The notes: generated by a model from the sequence alone, not told the origin. DNA of 64,000 nucleotides from Zunongwangia profunda SM-A87 (GCF_000023465.1 NC_014041.1:186001-250000), one strand, 5' to 3'. Positions 10,185 to 19,231 are shown, counted from the first letter of the stretch. Program-made: numbers and translations.

Positions 10185-11837
10185 ATGAAAAAGAATTTCT
10201 TTTTTGCATTCCTTTTAGGAAGTTTCTTCCTTGGATGTAGCAGTAGTGATGAGGGAACGCCAAATGAACCTGGTAATCCTCAGGAAGAAAATCCAGTAGC
10301 GGTAGATGATAATTTTAGCACAATAGAAAATGTTGAAGTTACTTTTAGCGGAAATGATATCCTTCAGAATGATGAAATTGTAGACAAGGCACGTCTTTTT
10401 TCTATTGATATTGAAAGTAGTGAAGGGGGGACAATTTCAGATAATCGAGATGGAACCTATACTTATGTACCACCTGCAGATTTTCATGGAGAAGACACTT
10501 TTATGTATTCGCTTTGCGTTCCTGGGGATTCAGATAGATGTTCAGAAGCCACAGTAACTATTCAGGTAGATAAGCCTGGACCACCAACGGCTAATGACGA
10601 TACTTATGAAGTGGCTGAGGATGGAACGCTAACAATTCGTAATTATGGTGATAATGATGACCTGGTTGGAGATGCAATGATAACAGAGGTTGAATCCTCT
10701 AGTGGAAATGCAACAGTTTCTATCGACGGTGAAAACAATATTATATATGAACCTAATGAAGGCTTTGCAGGATCAGATACCTTTACCTATACCATCTGTA
10801 ATGATGATGAGAATACTTCTTGTGATACTGCTACGGTTACTATTGAAGTAATAGATGAAGGTAATCCGTATGCCGAAGATGATACGGTAATTGTAAATAC
10901 TAATGATGCTGAGACGATTTTTGCAGAGCTGTTAGCTAACGATAATTTAATCGATGGAGCTACGCTTACTAGTATAGATGGTTCTTCAAGTGAGGGAACA
11001 GTAACCTTAAATAATGATGGTAGCGTAACTTATGTGCCCTCAGCTGGTTTTACCGGTGAAGATACTTTCGAATATTCTATTTGTGATGATGATCAGCCAG
11101 AAGCTTCCTGTAGTACCGCTACGGTAACTGTTCAAGTAGTAGCCCCTATAGCATTTAATATTCCGGCAGATCTACAGGATTATTATGATGATGTAACCTT
11201 TACAGAAAATTCAGATTTTTTAAAGCTTGCTCTTTCTAATTTTACTGTTGCTGCACACGAAACGATTTTAGCATACACAGATCGCCATGATTATTTATAT
11301 AGTGCGGATGCCGATCCTGATACCCCTGGAAATGTAATTTTGATGTACTCTGGAGAAAGCCGCTCAGATGATGAATATCAAACTCAGGAGCCACCGGGTG
11401 ATGATGAAACCTTCAATACAGAGCATATTTATCCTCAATCAAGATTATCTGCAGCAGATGCGGTAACAGATTTGCACCATTTAAGATCTATCGATATTGA
11501 TGTTAATAGTGAAAGATCTAACTATCCATTTGCCGATGGCAATGGGGAATACGGTCTTGTAGGGAATAACGAACAATGGTATCCCGGTGACGATTGGAAG
11601 GGTGATGTGGCTCGAATGGTTTTTTATCTAAATATTCGTTATGGTGAAAATATTGAAACTGTAGGAAACTTAGATCTTTTCCTCAAATGGAATAGAGAAG
11701 ATCCTGTTTCAGAATTCGAAATGCAAAGAAATAACGTAATCGAAGCTGCACAAGGTAATAGAAATCCGTTTATCGATAATCCATATTTAGTGACCCTTAT
11801 TTGGGGCGGAAGTGATGCTGAAAATCGATGGGAATAA
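10185..11837 (+). CDS. Endonuclease I family lipoprotein with three Ig-like repeats
   Basis: The 550-residue product has a lipoprotein signal (MKKNFFFAFLLGSFFLGC, Cys18) and a Ser/Asp-rich tether. Three tandem Ig-like or cadherin-like domains follow (about residues 37-128, 133-224 and 228-319; each ends in a G.DTF.Y..C then TVT..V pattern). The C-terminal domain (about 330-550) is of the endonuclease I type. Its catalytic segment NTEHIYPQS (His414) and the following DLHHLRSID, with NSERSNYPFADG, are typical of this His-Me finger nuclease family, which cuts DNA and often RNA. The layout suggests a nuclease held away from the outer surface on a stalk. It sits between two TonB receptor genes. 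No C-terminal type IX sorting domain was seen, so export to the surface would be by the lipoprotein route. Confidence 0.9.
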   Translation: MKKNFFFAFLLGSFFLGCSSSDEGTPNEPGNPQEENPVAVDDNFSTIENVEVTFSGNDILQNDEIVDKARLFSIDIESSEGGTISDNRDGTYTYVPPADFHGEDTFMYSLCVPGDSDRCSEATVTIQVDKPGPPTANDDTYEVAEDGTLTIRNYGDNDDLVGDAMITEVESSSGNATVSIDGENNIIYEPNEGFAGSDTFTYTICNDDENTSCDTATVTIEVIDEGNPYAEDDTVIVNTNDAETIFAELLANDNLIDGATLTSIDGSSSEGTVTLNNDGSVTYVPSAGFTGEDTFEYSICDDDQPEASCSTATVTVQVVAPIAFNIPADLQDYYDDVTFTENSDFLKLALSNFTVAAHETILAYTDRHDYLYSADADPDTPGNVILMYSGESRSDDEYQTQEPPGDDETFNTEHIYPQSRLSAADAVTDLHHLRSIDIDVNSERSNYPFADGNGEYGLVGNNEQWYPGDDWKGDVARMVFYLNIRYGENIETVGNLDLFLKWNREDPVSEFEMQRNNVIEAAQGNRNPFIDNPYLVTLIWGGSDAENRWE

Positions 11838-11861
11838 CCTATTTTTGTAAAAAAGAAAATT

Positions 11862-12299
11862 ATGTACCAAACTGTTCAATTTATACATTCCTACTGGGCT
11901 TATTTAGTAGTTATAATGCTTACCATCGCTTCGATAAGTGCAATAATTGGTTGGGTTTCCGGTAAAGAATATAGTGCCGGTAATTTTAGGATATCCCTTT
12001 TTACGCTTATCGTTTCTCATATTCAATTACTTATTGGTATTGTTCTTTACTTTGTAGCACCTTATTTTAAAATGTGGGGCGAAGTTGGAATGGGCGGAGT
12101 TATGGGGGACAGTACCCTAAGATTGTATAATGTAGAGCACCCCCTGATGATGATTATCGCTATTGCTTTAATTACCATAGGATATTCAAAACACAAAAAG
12201 AAATTAACTTCTACGCCAAAATTTAAAACACTGGCGATATTTTATACTATTGCTTTGGTAGTGCTTCTTTCAAGAATTCCTTGGAACGCATGGTTATAA
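11862..12299 (+). CDS. Four-helix membrane protein with aligned histidines, cytochrome-b-like
   Basis: The 145-residue protein has four predicted membrane segments (about residues 11-31, 45-66, 90-108 and 121-138). Histidines lie in or beside the first three helices (H9, H53, H93), which suits haem b binding of the cytochrome b561 or CopD type. Similar flavobacterial proteins are often labelled cytochrome b, but no electron donor or acceptor gene is next to it. It begins 24 bases after the nuclease gene and could share its transcript. Whether it has any part in the nuclease locus is unclear; it may be unrelated. Confidence 0.65.
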   Translation: MYQTVQFIHSYWAYLVVIMLTIASISAIIGWVSGKEYSAGNFRISLFTLIVSHIQLLIGIVLYFVAPYFKMWGEVGMGGVMGDSTLRLYNVEHPLMMIIAIALITIGYSKHKKKLTSTPKFKTLAIFYTIALVVLLSRIPWNAWL

Positions 12300-12320
12300 A
12301 AAATTAACCTTCAAAATATC

Positions 12321-12356
12321 GAAAATCCCTGTTTTTAACGGGGATTTTTCTTTTTT
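12321..12356 (+). terminator. Terminator between convergent genes
   Basis: An AAAATCCC...GGGGATTTT hairpin is followed by a T-rich run on the plus strand, 21 bases after the membrane protein stop. It overlaps the last codons of the convergent nuclease gene, so it serves the plus-strand unit. Confidence 0.75.
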
Positions 12357-13375
12357 ATAAGATAAAGATATACTGGGAAATGGTCGCTATAGCCACCCAG
12401 GTAGCCATTATATCCATAACTTCTGAAGGGGTATCCTTTATACTGCCCCGTAGAGGTCACCAAATAATCTTTTTTGAAAACTCCTGCTTTGTAATACTGA
12501 AAATGCTCATAATTTTTAGTCATCATTGCTCCAGAGATTAAGATCTGATCAAATAAATTCCAATTGTCGCGATACGCTAAACTGCCAACACCTTTTTTAT
12601 ATAACTTTAGCATCGGATTATAAAACTGAAATTGATTTGGACTTTCTGAAGTCTTCAGCACATTTTTTACATTCTTGTTTTTAGGATCGTCATTAAAATC
12701 CCCCATATTGATAATTTTTAAAGAAGGATCGATAGCCCAAAGTGAATCGCATATTTTTCGGTTGACCAGTGCAGCTGATTTTCGATAATTTCGGCTTGCC
12801 TTTTCACCACCACTTCTGGAGGGCCAGTGGTTGACTAAAAATGCGAAGTTTTCATTTTGAATCCGTCCCGTAGCAACCAAAATATCTCTAGTGTAGATTC
12901 TCTTACCTTCTTCATTTCGAATTAAAACTTCAATATTTCTAGATTGTGTAGGAGTAAATACTTTGGTGTTATAAAGGAGCGCGTTATCTATTCCGCGGCG
13001 ATCTGGTGAATCAAAATGAATGATTTTGTAGTTCTTATTTTGTAATTTTTCAGTGTTTAATAAGTCTTCAAGTACCCTGATATTTTCTACTTCACATAAT
13101 CCAATAATTTCAGGGCTATGGCCAGATAATTCTGTCCCAATTTCAGATACTACTTGCCCAATATGGTTTAATTTCAGTTCATACTTTTCTTTAGTCCAGG
13201 CATCTTTACCTTCAGGTGTACGGTCATCATCAAAAGTAAAATCATCATTCTGGGTATCAAAAAGATTCTCTGTATTATAAAAAGCAATGGTCAAAACATC
13301 GTAGGTATCCTGATCTTGGGAAAACCCAATTCCGCAGTATAAAAGAAAAAGGACTGGTAATAATTTAGTAGTCAA
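12335..13375 (-). CDS. Secreted endonuclease/exonuclease/phosphatase family protein
   Basis: The 346-residue product begins with a short signal peptide (LLPVLFLLYCGIGFSQ). The rest is one endonuclease/exonuclease/phosphatase domain, the fold of DNase I and exonuclease III. All key motifs can be read: FYNTENLFD (metal-site Asn), GLCEVEN (metal-binding Glu), RRGIDNALLYN, VNHWPSRSGG (catalytic His region), NMGDFNDDP (catalytic Asp/Asn) and YSDHFPVYL (final Asp-His). It should be a metal-dependent phosphodiesterase outside the cytoplasm. Nucleic acid is the most likely substrate, though this superfamily also includes sphingomyelinases and inositol phosphatases. It is transcribed away from the second TonB receptor, 108 bases apart, inside the proposed nucleic acid locus. 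Confidence 0.88.
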   Translation of the reverse strand: MTTKLLPVLFLLYCGIGFSQDQDTYDVLTIAFYNTENLFDTQNDDFTFDDDRTPEGKDAWTKEKYELKLNHIGQVVSEIGTELSGHSPEIIGLCEVENIRVLEDLLNTEKLQNKNYKIIHFDSPDRRGIDNALLYNTKVFTPTQSRNIEVLIRNEEGKRIYTRDILVATGRIQNENFAFLVNHWPSRSGGEKASRNYRKSAALVNRKICDSLWAIDPSLKIINMGDFNDDPKNKNVKNVLKTSESPNQFQFYNPMLKLYKKGVGSLAYRDNWNLFDQILISGAMMTKNYEHFQYYKAGVFKKDYLVTSTGQYKGYPFRSYGYNGYLGGYSDHFPVYLYLIKKKNPR

Positions 13376-13483
13376 AATCTTACTATTTTGAGGGATTGCG
13401 TTAAAAATCTTAATTTTTATTGATAAAGTTATACGGTTTCGAATACTATTTGTTAACTTGAATATCTAATGTATTGATTTTCA

Positions 13484-16303
13484 GTGAAAGGATTGGTCTT
13501 TTTTTGGATGATTTCAATGTCTTTCGGCTTTTTACAGGCCCAGGAAAGGTTAATTTCTGGAAAAATACTTAACGCCAATTCTCAGGAGGTGATTGCTGGC
13601 GTTTCGGTGAGTATAGAAAATCATTTTCTAAAAGAAACCACAGATGGCAACGGGGGATTTACTTTAAAATTCGACGATTTAGAAATGGGAAATTATATAT
13701 TGAACATTTCTAAACCTGGTTTTGAGTCGTTGCGCTTACCTGTACTTCTGGATCAGGCAAGTTTAAATTTAGGGGTTATTAGGCTAATTCCAGATGTCAT
13801 CGAAGAGCAGTCACAATTGGGAACTATAAATTTAAGCGAAAATCAGCTGGACGATGATCAGATAGATGCTGGATTTTCATCGATTTTAACCGCTGGCAAG
13901 GACGCTTTTTTAAATGCAGCAGCTTACGATTTTAGTCAGACCTATTTTAAACCACGGGGTTACGATAGCCAGTACGGAAAAGTTATGATTAATAGTATTC
14001 CGCTTAATAAAATCCAAAATGGCAGGCCGCAATGGAGTAATTGGGGCGGATTAAACGATGTGCAGCGTAATCAGGATTTTAATTTCGGACTTACCGCAGT
14101 GGATAATAGCTTTGGAAGCCTTGCCGGTACTACCAATTTTGTAATGCGGGCATCAAAGTACTCAAAAGGAGGTCGTCTTACCTTATCCGCAGCCAATAGG
14201 AGCTATCGTTCCAGGATTATGGCCACCTATAGTTCTGGAGAATTAAAAAATAATTGGTTTTATACGCTATCCCTTTCGGGGCGATTTGCTGAAGAAGGTT
14301 ATATTGAAGGAACTTCGTATAAGGCGAAGTCAGCTTTTCTTTCCGTAGAAAAAAAGATAAACAAAAATCACAGCCTGAATGTTGCGGCAATTTATACGCC
14401 TAATATTCGGGGAAAATCAGCGGCGATCACCAATGAAGTTTTTAATTTAAAAGGAAGAAAATATAATAGCTATTGGGGATTTCAGGGAGACGAAATCAGA
14501 AATTCCCGGCAACGCCGGGTAGAGGAGCCTATTTTGATGCTGAATCACTTTTGGGATCTTTCAGAAAATACGAAGATAAATACCAATGTTGCTTATCAGT
14601 TTGGACATATCGGGAATACCAGGATCGATTATGGAGGTACTAATTTAGTGCGATTTAACGATGAGGTTTCTTATGAGGGCGGAGGGCAAAATCCAGATCC
14701 CGCCTATTATCAAAATTTACCGAGTTATTTTTTAAGATCTGAAGGTAGAGAGAACTATGAAGCAGCATACAAAAGCGCGGCGGCATTTAGGGAAAATGGA
14801 CAATTAAACTGGCAGGCGATTTATGACGCGAACATGGCTGAAACCAATAACGGGAATAATGCGGTGTATGCTTTAACTGCAGATCGCTATGATGATCATT
14901 CCATGTATCTGAATGCTATTGTTGATCATACCATAAATGCAATGTTTAAACTGAATGGCGGAATTAATTTTCGGCATTTGCAAAGTCATAATTATGCGAA
15001 AATCGACGATCTTTTTGGTGCAAATCATTTTCTGGATATCGATTTCTTTGCTGAACCCATAAATGATTATTCGTTAGAGCAGGTTGCTCAAAGCGATGTA
15101 CAAAACCCCAATCGTTTAGTGTCCCAGGGTGATATTTATAAATATAATTATGATCTAAACGCCACGAGTCTTCAAGCATTTTCACAACTTCAATTCGCTA
15201 CGAAGAATATTGAAACTTACTTTTCTGCAAATGTGAGTTCAACAAGTTATGAGCGTTTTGGTAATTACCAAAACGGATTATTCCCGGATAATTCACTTGG
15301 GAGAAGTAAGGAACTGAATTTTATCGATTTCGGATTAAAATCTGGGATAACGTATCATTTTACAGGTCGGCATTCCGTTTCTTCTAATCTGTTTTTTGCC
15401 AGTAATCCACCAACACTACAAAATAGTTTTGCGAATCCGCGGCAAAATAATACGGTGGTTCAGGATCTGGATAGCGAACAAATGTATAGTGTAGATGCCA
15501 CATACCGTTATCGTTCGCCAAATTTCAATTTTAAAGTCAGCGGCTATTTTACACAATTTCGAAATGTGACCGATGTTTCTTTTTATTATGTTGATGGTCT
15601 TTCAGGTTTGGGGAGAAATACAACAACTGCTTTTGTCCAGGAGATTCTATACGATGCCGAAAAACAACATTTAGGAATCGAATTTGGTGCTGAAGCTCAG
15701 GTGACTTCAACCATAAAATTAAAATCGGCTGTAGCACTAGGGCAGTTTATCTATTCCAATAACCCTAATTTGTATTTAACCAGCAATAGTTTTGCTGGAA
15801 ATGTGAATTATGGAGAAACTCGATTGAAAAATTATCGGCTCGCAAATGGGCCACAACAGGCTTTGCAGTTAGGTTTTGAATATCGTGATCCCAATTACTG
15901 GTGGTTTGGTTTTACGGCCAACTATTTTGCAAATGCGTTTATCAATGTGAGTCCGTTGCTTCGAACGGCAAATTTTGCTACCGATACCGATGGTTTGCCG
16001 TTAGAAAATTATGATGCGCAATTAGCCAGAAAATATCTTAAACAGGAAAATTTAGGGAATTATTTTCTGCTGAATGCGATTGGAGGAAAATCCTGGAAAT
16101 TGGGCGATTATTATGTGGGCGTTTTTATAAGCCTGAATAATATCCTGGATCAGCTTTATAAAACGGGAGGTTACGAACAATCCAGAAATGCAAATTTTAC
16201 CAGTTTGCAGGAAGATCGGCAACGCGAAACACCGGTTTTTGGGAATCGTTACTGGTACGGCTATGGTACCACTTATTTTGCTAATCTTTATGTTCGGTTT
16301 TAA
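13484..16303 (+). CDS. TonB-dependent receptor (second of the related pair)
   Basis: The 939-residue outer-membrane receptor starts at a GTG that gives a good signal peptide (VFFWMISMSFGFLQAQ). It has a carboxypeptidase-regulatory-like domain (residues about 22-105), a plug domain (about 120-235) and a large beta-barrel ending in aromatic-rich ANLYVRF. The plug carries NGRPQWSNWGGLNDV at the same place as the related segment of the 5785 receptor, and both barrels end with a YWYGYG or VWYGFG motif, which points to paralogy. No STN domain is present. It is followed after one base by the DUF5689 lipoprotein gene, so the two are a receptor and surface-lipoprotein pair. Substrate is unknown; the flanking nuclease genes suggest nucleic acid products. 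Confidence 0.92.
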   Translation: MKGLVFFWMISMSFGFLQAQERLISGKILNANSQEVIAGVSVSIENHFLKETTDGNGGFTLKFDDLEMGNYILNISKPGFESLRLPVLLDQASLNLGVIRLIPDVIEEQSQLGTINLSENQLDDDQIDAGFSSILTAGKDAFLNAAAYDFSQTYFKPRGYDSQYGKVMINSIPLNKIQNGRPQWSNWGGLNDVQRNQDFNFGLTAVDNSFGSLAGTTNFVMRASKYSKGGRLTLSAANRSYRSRIMATYSSGELKNNWFYTLSLSGRFAEEGYIEGTSYKAKSAFLSVEKKINKNHSLNVAAIYTPNIRGKSAAITNEVFNLKGRKYNSYWGFQGDEIRNSRQRRVEEPILMLNHFWDLSENTKINTNVAYQFGHIGNTRIDYGGTNLVRFNDEVSYEGGGQNPDPAYYQNLPSYFLRSEGRENYEAAYKSAAAFRENGQLNWQAIYDANMAETNNGNNAVYALTADRYDDHSMYLNAIVDHTINAMFKLNGGINFRHLQSHNYAKIDDLFGANHFLDIDFFAEPINDYSLEQVAQSDVQNPNRLVSQGDIYKYNYDLNATSLQAFSQLQFATKNIETYFSANVSSTSYERFGNYQNGLFPDNSLGRSKELNFIDFGLKSGITYHFTGRHSVSSNLFFASNPPTLQNSFANPRQNNTVVQDLDSEQMYSVDATYRYRSPNFNFKVSGYFTQFRNVTDVSFYYVDGLSGLGRNTTTAFVQEILYDAEKQHLGIEFGAEAQVTSTIKLKSAVALGQFIYSNNPNLYLTSNSFAGNVNYGETRLKNYRLANGPQQALQLGFEYRDPNYWWFGFTANYFANAFINVSPLLRTANFATDTDGLPLENYDAQLARKYLKQENLGNYFLLNAIGGKSWKLGDYYVGVFISLNNILDQLYKTGGYEQSRNANFTSLQEDRQRETPVFGNRYWYGYGTTYFANLYVRF

Positions 16304-16304
16304 A

Positions 16305-17672
16305 ATGAAGAAATTTCTAAGCCTTTTTATACTCATTTTGATCAGTTGTGTGAAGACCGATGATTATGAAGTGCCACAAAGCCAACTTCCCGAGAATGTA
16401 AGCACAGAAGGCACCAAAATCAGTCTGCGTGCTGTAAAAAATAGTTATAATGAAGAAACAGGGGAGATCTATACATTTTCAGGAGATCAGTATTTTGAAG
16501 CTTATGTAATTTCGTCTGATCGTGCCGGTAATTTTTATAATGAACTCATTCTTCAGGATCATCCTGAAAATCCCGAAGCCGGAATACAAATTTTGATTGA
16601 TGAAAATGCACTCTATCAACGTTATAATTTCGGAAGAAAAGTTTTTGTAAAATTAAACGGACTCAGTATTTCGAAAAATAACGGATTAATTCAGTTGGGG
16701 AAACAAAATAGGGGCGATCTTGACCCTATAGTATCTTCAGAAATCGATGAGCATCTAATCCGTTCAGAAATTGTGGAAGAAATCATTCCGCTGCAGATTA
16801 ATATTGGTGATTTTTCCTCAGATTTACTAAGTACTTATGTGCAGTTGAATCATATTCAGTTTAACCGAAATTTATTTAGTCCCTCCAATAGCACTTTTGC
16901 GGCTGAAGTTTTTGATCAATACGATGGGTTGCGGCAAATAGAAGAATGTGGTAGTGATGATACGGCTTTGCTAAGCACAAGCACTTATGCCGATTTTAGA
17001 TGGCTTAATTTACCGGAAAATTCAGGAAGCATATTGGGTGTTTTAGGACGTGATTTTTACGACGATTTTTATATTATTCAGGTGAATTCTTCGGAAGATC
17101 TCTTGTTTAAAGGTGAGCGCTGTGACCCCGAATTTTTTAGCTGCGGAACTAACACTACCGAAGGGGAAACGATTTTATTTGAAGAAAACTTTGCTGAAAT
17201 CACCAACGAGAATAAATTAGATCCTTTAGGGTGGACTAACCTAAACGTAAACGGAGGAGAAGAGCGATTTGTGGATGCCACTGCTAACGGGAATAGAACG
17301 ATCAGAATTTCGGCCTATAATACCGGGGAGAATCCATTGGAAGCCTGGCTTATTACTCCGTCCATAGATCTTTCGCAATCGCAAAATGAAGTTTTGTCTT
17401 TTGATATTAAAGCATCTTATGACAACGGAACTATTTTGCAGGTTTATCTAAGTGAAGATTTTGATGGCGATCCAAAGAATGCAAACTGGCATTTACTGGA
17501 AGCCAATATTCCTATGGGGCCTTCAAGCCAAAGTGGAGAAAGCTTTAAGAATTCTAAGATCGATCTTTCCTGTTTTACTGCTGAAGTTTATATAGGCTTT
17601 TGTTATCAGGGAAGGGATCCTTCACGTACCACAACTTATGATATTGATAACATAAAAGTAACTGGGGAATAA
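16305..17672 (+). CDS. DUF5689 lipoprotein with C-terminal choice-of-anchor-J-like domain
   Basis: The ATG at 16305, one base after the receptor stop, gives a lipoprotein signal (MKKFLSLFILILISC, Cys15); an in-frame upstream ATG at 16188 lies inside the receptor gene and destroys that signal. The 455-residue product has an N-terminal DUF5689 region (about 30-260), with the pattern EAYVISSDRAGNFYNELILQD and later VKLNGLSISKNNGLIQLG. This looks like an OB-fold related to the domains found in extracellular nucleases. A beta-rich C-terminal domain follows (about 290-455, WLITPSIDLS ... YDIDNIKV), of the choice-of-anchor-J or jelly-roll type. It has no catalytic motif. I infer a surface ligand-binding partner of the receptor. 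Confidence 0.82.
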   Translation: MKKFLSLFILILISCVKTDDYEVPQSQLPENVSTEGTKISLRAVKNSYNEETGEIYTFSGDQYFEAYVISSDRAGNFYNELILQDHPENPEAGIQILIDENALYQRYNFGRKVFVKLNGLSISKNNGLIQLGKQNRGDLDPIVSSEIDEHLIRSEIVEEIIPLQINIGDFSSDLLSTYVQLNHIQFNRNLFSPSNSTFAAEVFDQYDGLRQIEECGSDDTALLSTSTYADFRWLNLPENSGSILGVLGRDFYDDFYIIQVNSSEDLLFKGERCDPEFFSCGTNTTEGETILFEENFAEITNENKLDPLGWTNLNVNGGEERFVDATANGNRTIRISAYNTGENPLEAWLITPSIDLSQSQNEVLSFDIKASYDNGTILQVYLSEDFDGDPKNANWHLLEANIPMGPSSQSGESFKNSKIDLSCFTAEVYIGFCYQGRDPSRTTTYDIDNIKVTGE

Positions 17673-17710
17673 TTATTTTCGTAAAGCCTGCTAACCAAAT
17701 CTACTATAGA

Positions 17711-18106
17711 ATGAAACTTAAACTATTCCTGATATTTGCTGTTTTTGGTATCTGTTTTATGAGTGCCCAGGATCTCGAAGGTTCCTGGAAATGGACTTCG
17801 CCAGACGGTTCCCAGCAATTTGATATCGAACTGGAAAAGATTAGCGACAAAGAATACCGTGGTAAGCATTGCGCCATCTTTGATAATGGCGAACGTATAG
17901 ATTGCGCTAGTGATGACACCTTCTCTATTGTATTACTTAAAATCTCTGAAGGGAATTTTGCCGGCACCATAGAAAGTAGCTATGAGCAATCTCAGGGTAA
18001 AATAAGAATGCAATATCATACTCAGGAAGATGTATTGTATTTTAATCTTACTAAAAATCCACCGGGAATTTTTTATTTGCCTACAGAGGCTATTTTAACC
18101 CGTTGA
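17711..18106 (+). CDS. Small secreted protein, unknown function
   Basis: The 131-residue product has a signal peptide (LFLIFAVFGICFMSAQ). A compact beta-rich domain follows that opens with LEGSWKW, which recalls lipocalin-like domains of flavobacterial secreted proteins. Cys residues at KHCAIF and RIDCAS could form a disulfide. I cannot name the family. Its stop codon is directly next to the stop codon of the convergent gene at 18107, which opens with a related VEGSWEL motif. Confidence 0.6.
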   Translation: MKLKLFLIFAVFGICFMSAQDLEGSWKWTSPDGSQQFDIELEKISDKEYRGKHCAIFDNGERIDCASDDTFSIVLLKISEGNFAGTIESSYEQSQGKIRMQYHTQEDVLYFNLTKNPPGIFYLPTEAILTR

Positions 18107-18832
18107 TTAATCCCTAATAATTTCTTCGGTTTTATAGGGTGACCAGATTTCGTAAATAGCATCACCGGCCGAGCTTTTACCGCGATGATGCCATTCGTTG
18201 TTTAGAATCTGATAGTCGAAAGTTAAGCTGGCACCTACACGAAAATCGTCTTTAGAGAAAAACTCGATATTCTCGATATATCTGCCATATTTTGGAAGAT
18301 ACGAGCCGCCGCCTGTGGCAAAAAATTCTCCGGTGGCCGAGTTGTAAGCAATCCATTGAAAACGTGTTCCGCTAAGTAGCTTTATAGTTTTGCGATCGCC
18401 AGTTTCCCTTCTTTGCATTTCACCATTTTTCTGCCGGCCGGTAATAATCCAAACCCCTGAAAGATCGTCCTGATAATCACCAATTTTAAGCCAGGTTTGT
18501 GAAAAATCCTGTCCTTTTAACCGTAGTGTGTCTTTAGATACTTCAATCGCAAGATTATTGATACTTCCCACTTTTTCTTTATCTGCAGAATTGAACTCGA
18601 ATTTTTCGGTATAAGAAGATCCTTCGGTTTCATAAATTCCACCTTTTGCATTTTTAAATTCGTAATCGCCTTGCTTGGTGCCTTCAGCAAAAAATCCGTC
18701 CTGATAAATACGAACTGTAGTGAGTTCAGTCGGAATTTCATTTTCTAAAATAAGCTCCCAGGATCCCTCTACACTTTGTGCATTTGTAAGTTGAAAAATC
18801 CACAAAGCTATAAATGAAAAAATTATCCTCAT
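18107..18832 (-). CDS. Secreted beta-rich protein, unknown function
   Basis: The 241-residue product has a signal peptide (IIFSFIALWIFQLTNAQ). Two lipocalin-like halves seem to follow, the first opening with VEGSWELILE and the second with LSGVWIITGR. Flavobacterial homologues are usually just called membrane or secreted protein. The stop codon abuts that of the convergent small secreted gene with no spacer. No enzyme motif is visible. Confidence 0.6.
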   Translation of the reverse strand: MRIIFSFIALWIFQLTNAQSVEGSWELILENEIPTELTTVRIYQDGFFAEGTKQGDYEFKNAKGGIYETEGSSYTEKFEFNSADKEKVGSINNLAIEVSKDTLRLKGQDFSQTWLKIGDYQDDLSGVWIITGRQKNGEMQRRETGDRKTIKLLSGTRFQWIAYNSATGEFFATGGGSYLPKYGRYIENIEFFSKDDFRVGASLTFDYQILNNEWHHRGKSSAGDAIYEIWSPYKTEEIIRD

Positions 18833-18905
18833 CTTCTTAATTTTTAAATGGAAGATACTAATTTTAGTTTATAATCAAACTGGAATTTATTATAGTTGAT
18901 TCCTT

Positions 18906-19106
18906 ATGGCAGCCCGAAAAAATAAGAAAGAATTAATTGGCGATATTCACACGAGCTATTCTAAATTGAGAGAAGATTTTGAAGGTATTCCTTTAAAATT
19001 GACCAAAGCTAAAGAACTGGCAGGCCATGCAAAAGATACCAGAATGAGTGTTTGTAAACTGATTTCGATTAAAGAAAATCCCGGAGGCGGAGTGAAATCT
19101 TTATAA
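18906..19106 (+). pseudogene. Truncated ClbS/DfsB-family remnant
   Basis: The 66-residue frame matches, from memory, only the N-terminal third of ClbS/DfsB (DUF1706) four-helix-bundle proteins: KNKKELIGDIHTSYSKLRED, then AKELAGHAKDTRMSVCKLI. Family members run to about 170 residues and continue after this point with a YLIGWG-type segment. Here the frame changes to an unrelated Gly-rich tail and stops, and the next 125 bases do not continue the family in any frame I could see. This looks like a deletion relic. Whether a short product is made is unknown. Confidence 0.6.
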
Positions 19107-19177
19107 AAATTTTTACAGGGGTTTACATTTTTGCTTCAAAATGACTACAATAAAATTTAAATTTAGATAAATAGAAA

Positions 19178-19203
19178 AGCGGGGTAAAAATGATTTACCC
19201 GCT
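19178..19203 (-). terminator. Terminator of hflX
   Basis: A stem of AGCGGGTAAA with its near complement (one bulged base) lies 29 bases past the hflX stop and is followed on the minus strand by a short T tract (TTTTC). Confidence 0.7.
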
Positions 19204-19231
19204 GCTATATCTTGATTGAAAAATTTTATAT

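Noticed and set aside
16188..16304. Upstream extension of the DUF5689 gene
   Set aside because: It overlaps the receptor gene and would remove the lipoprotein signal that the ATG at 16305 gives.
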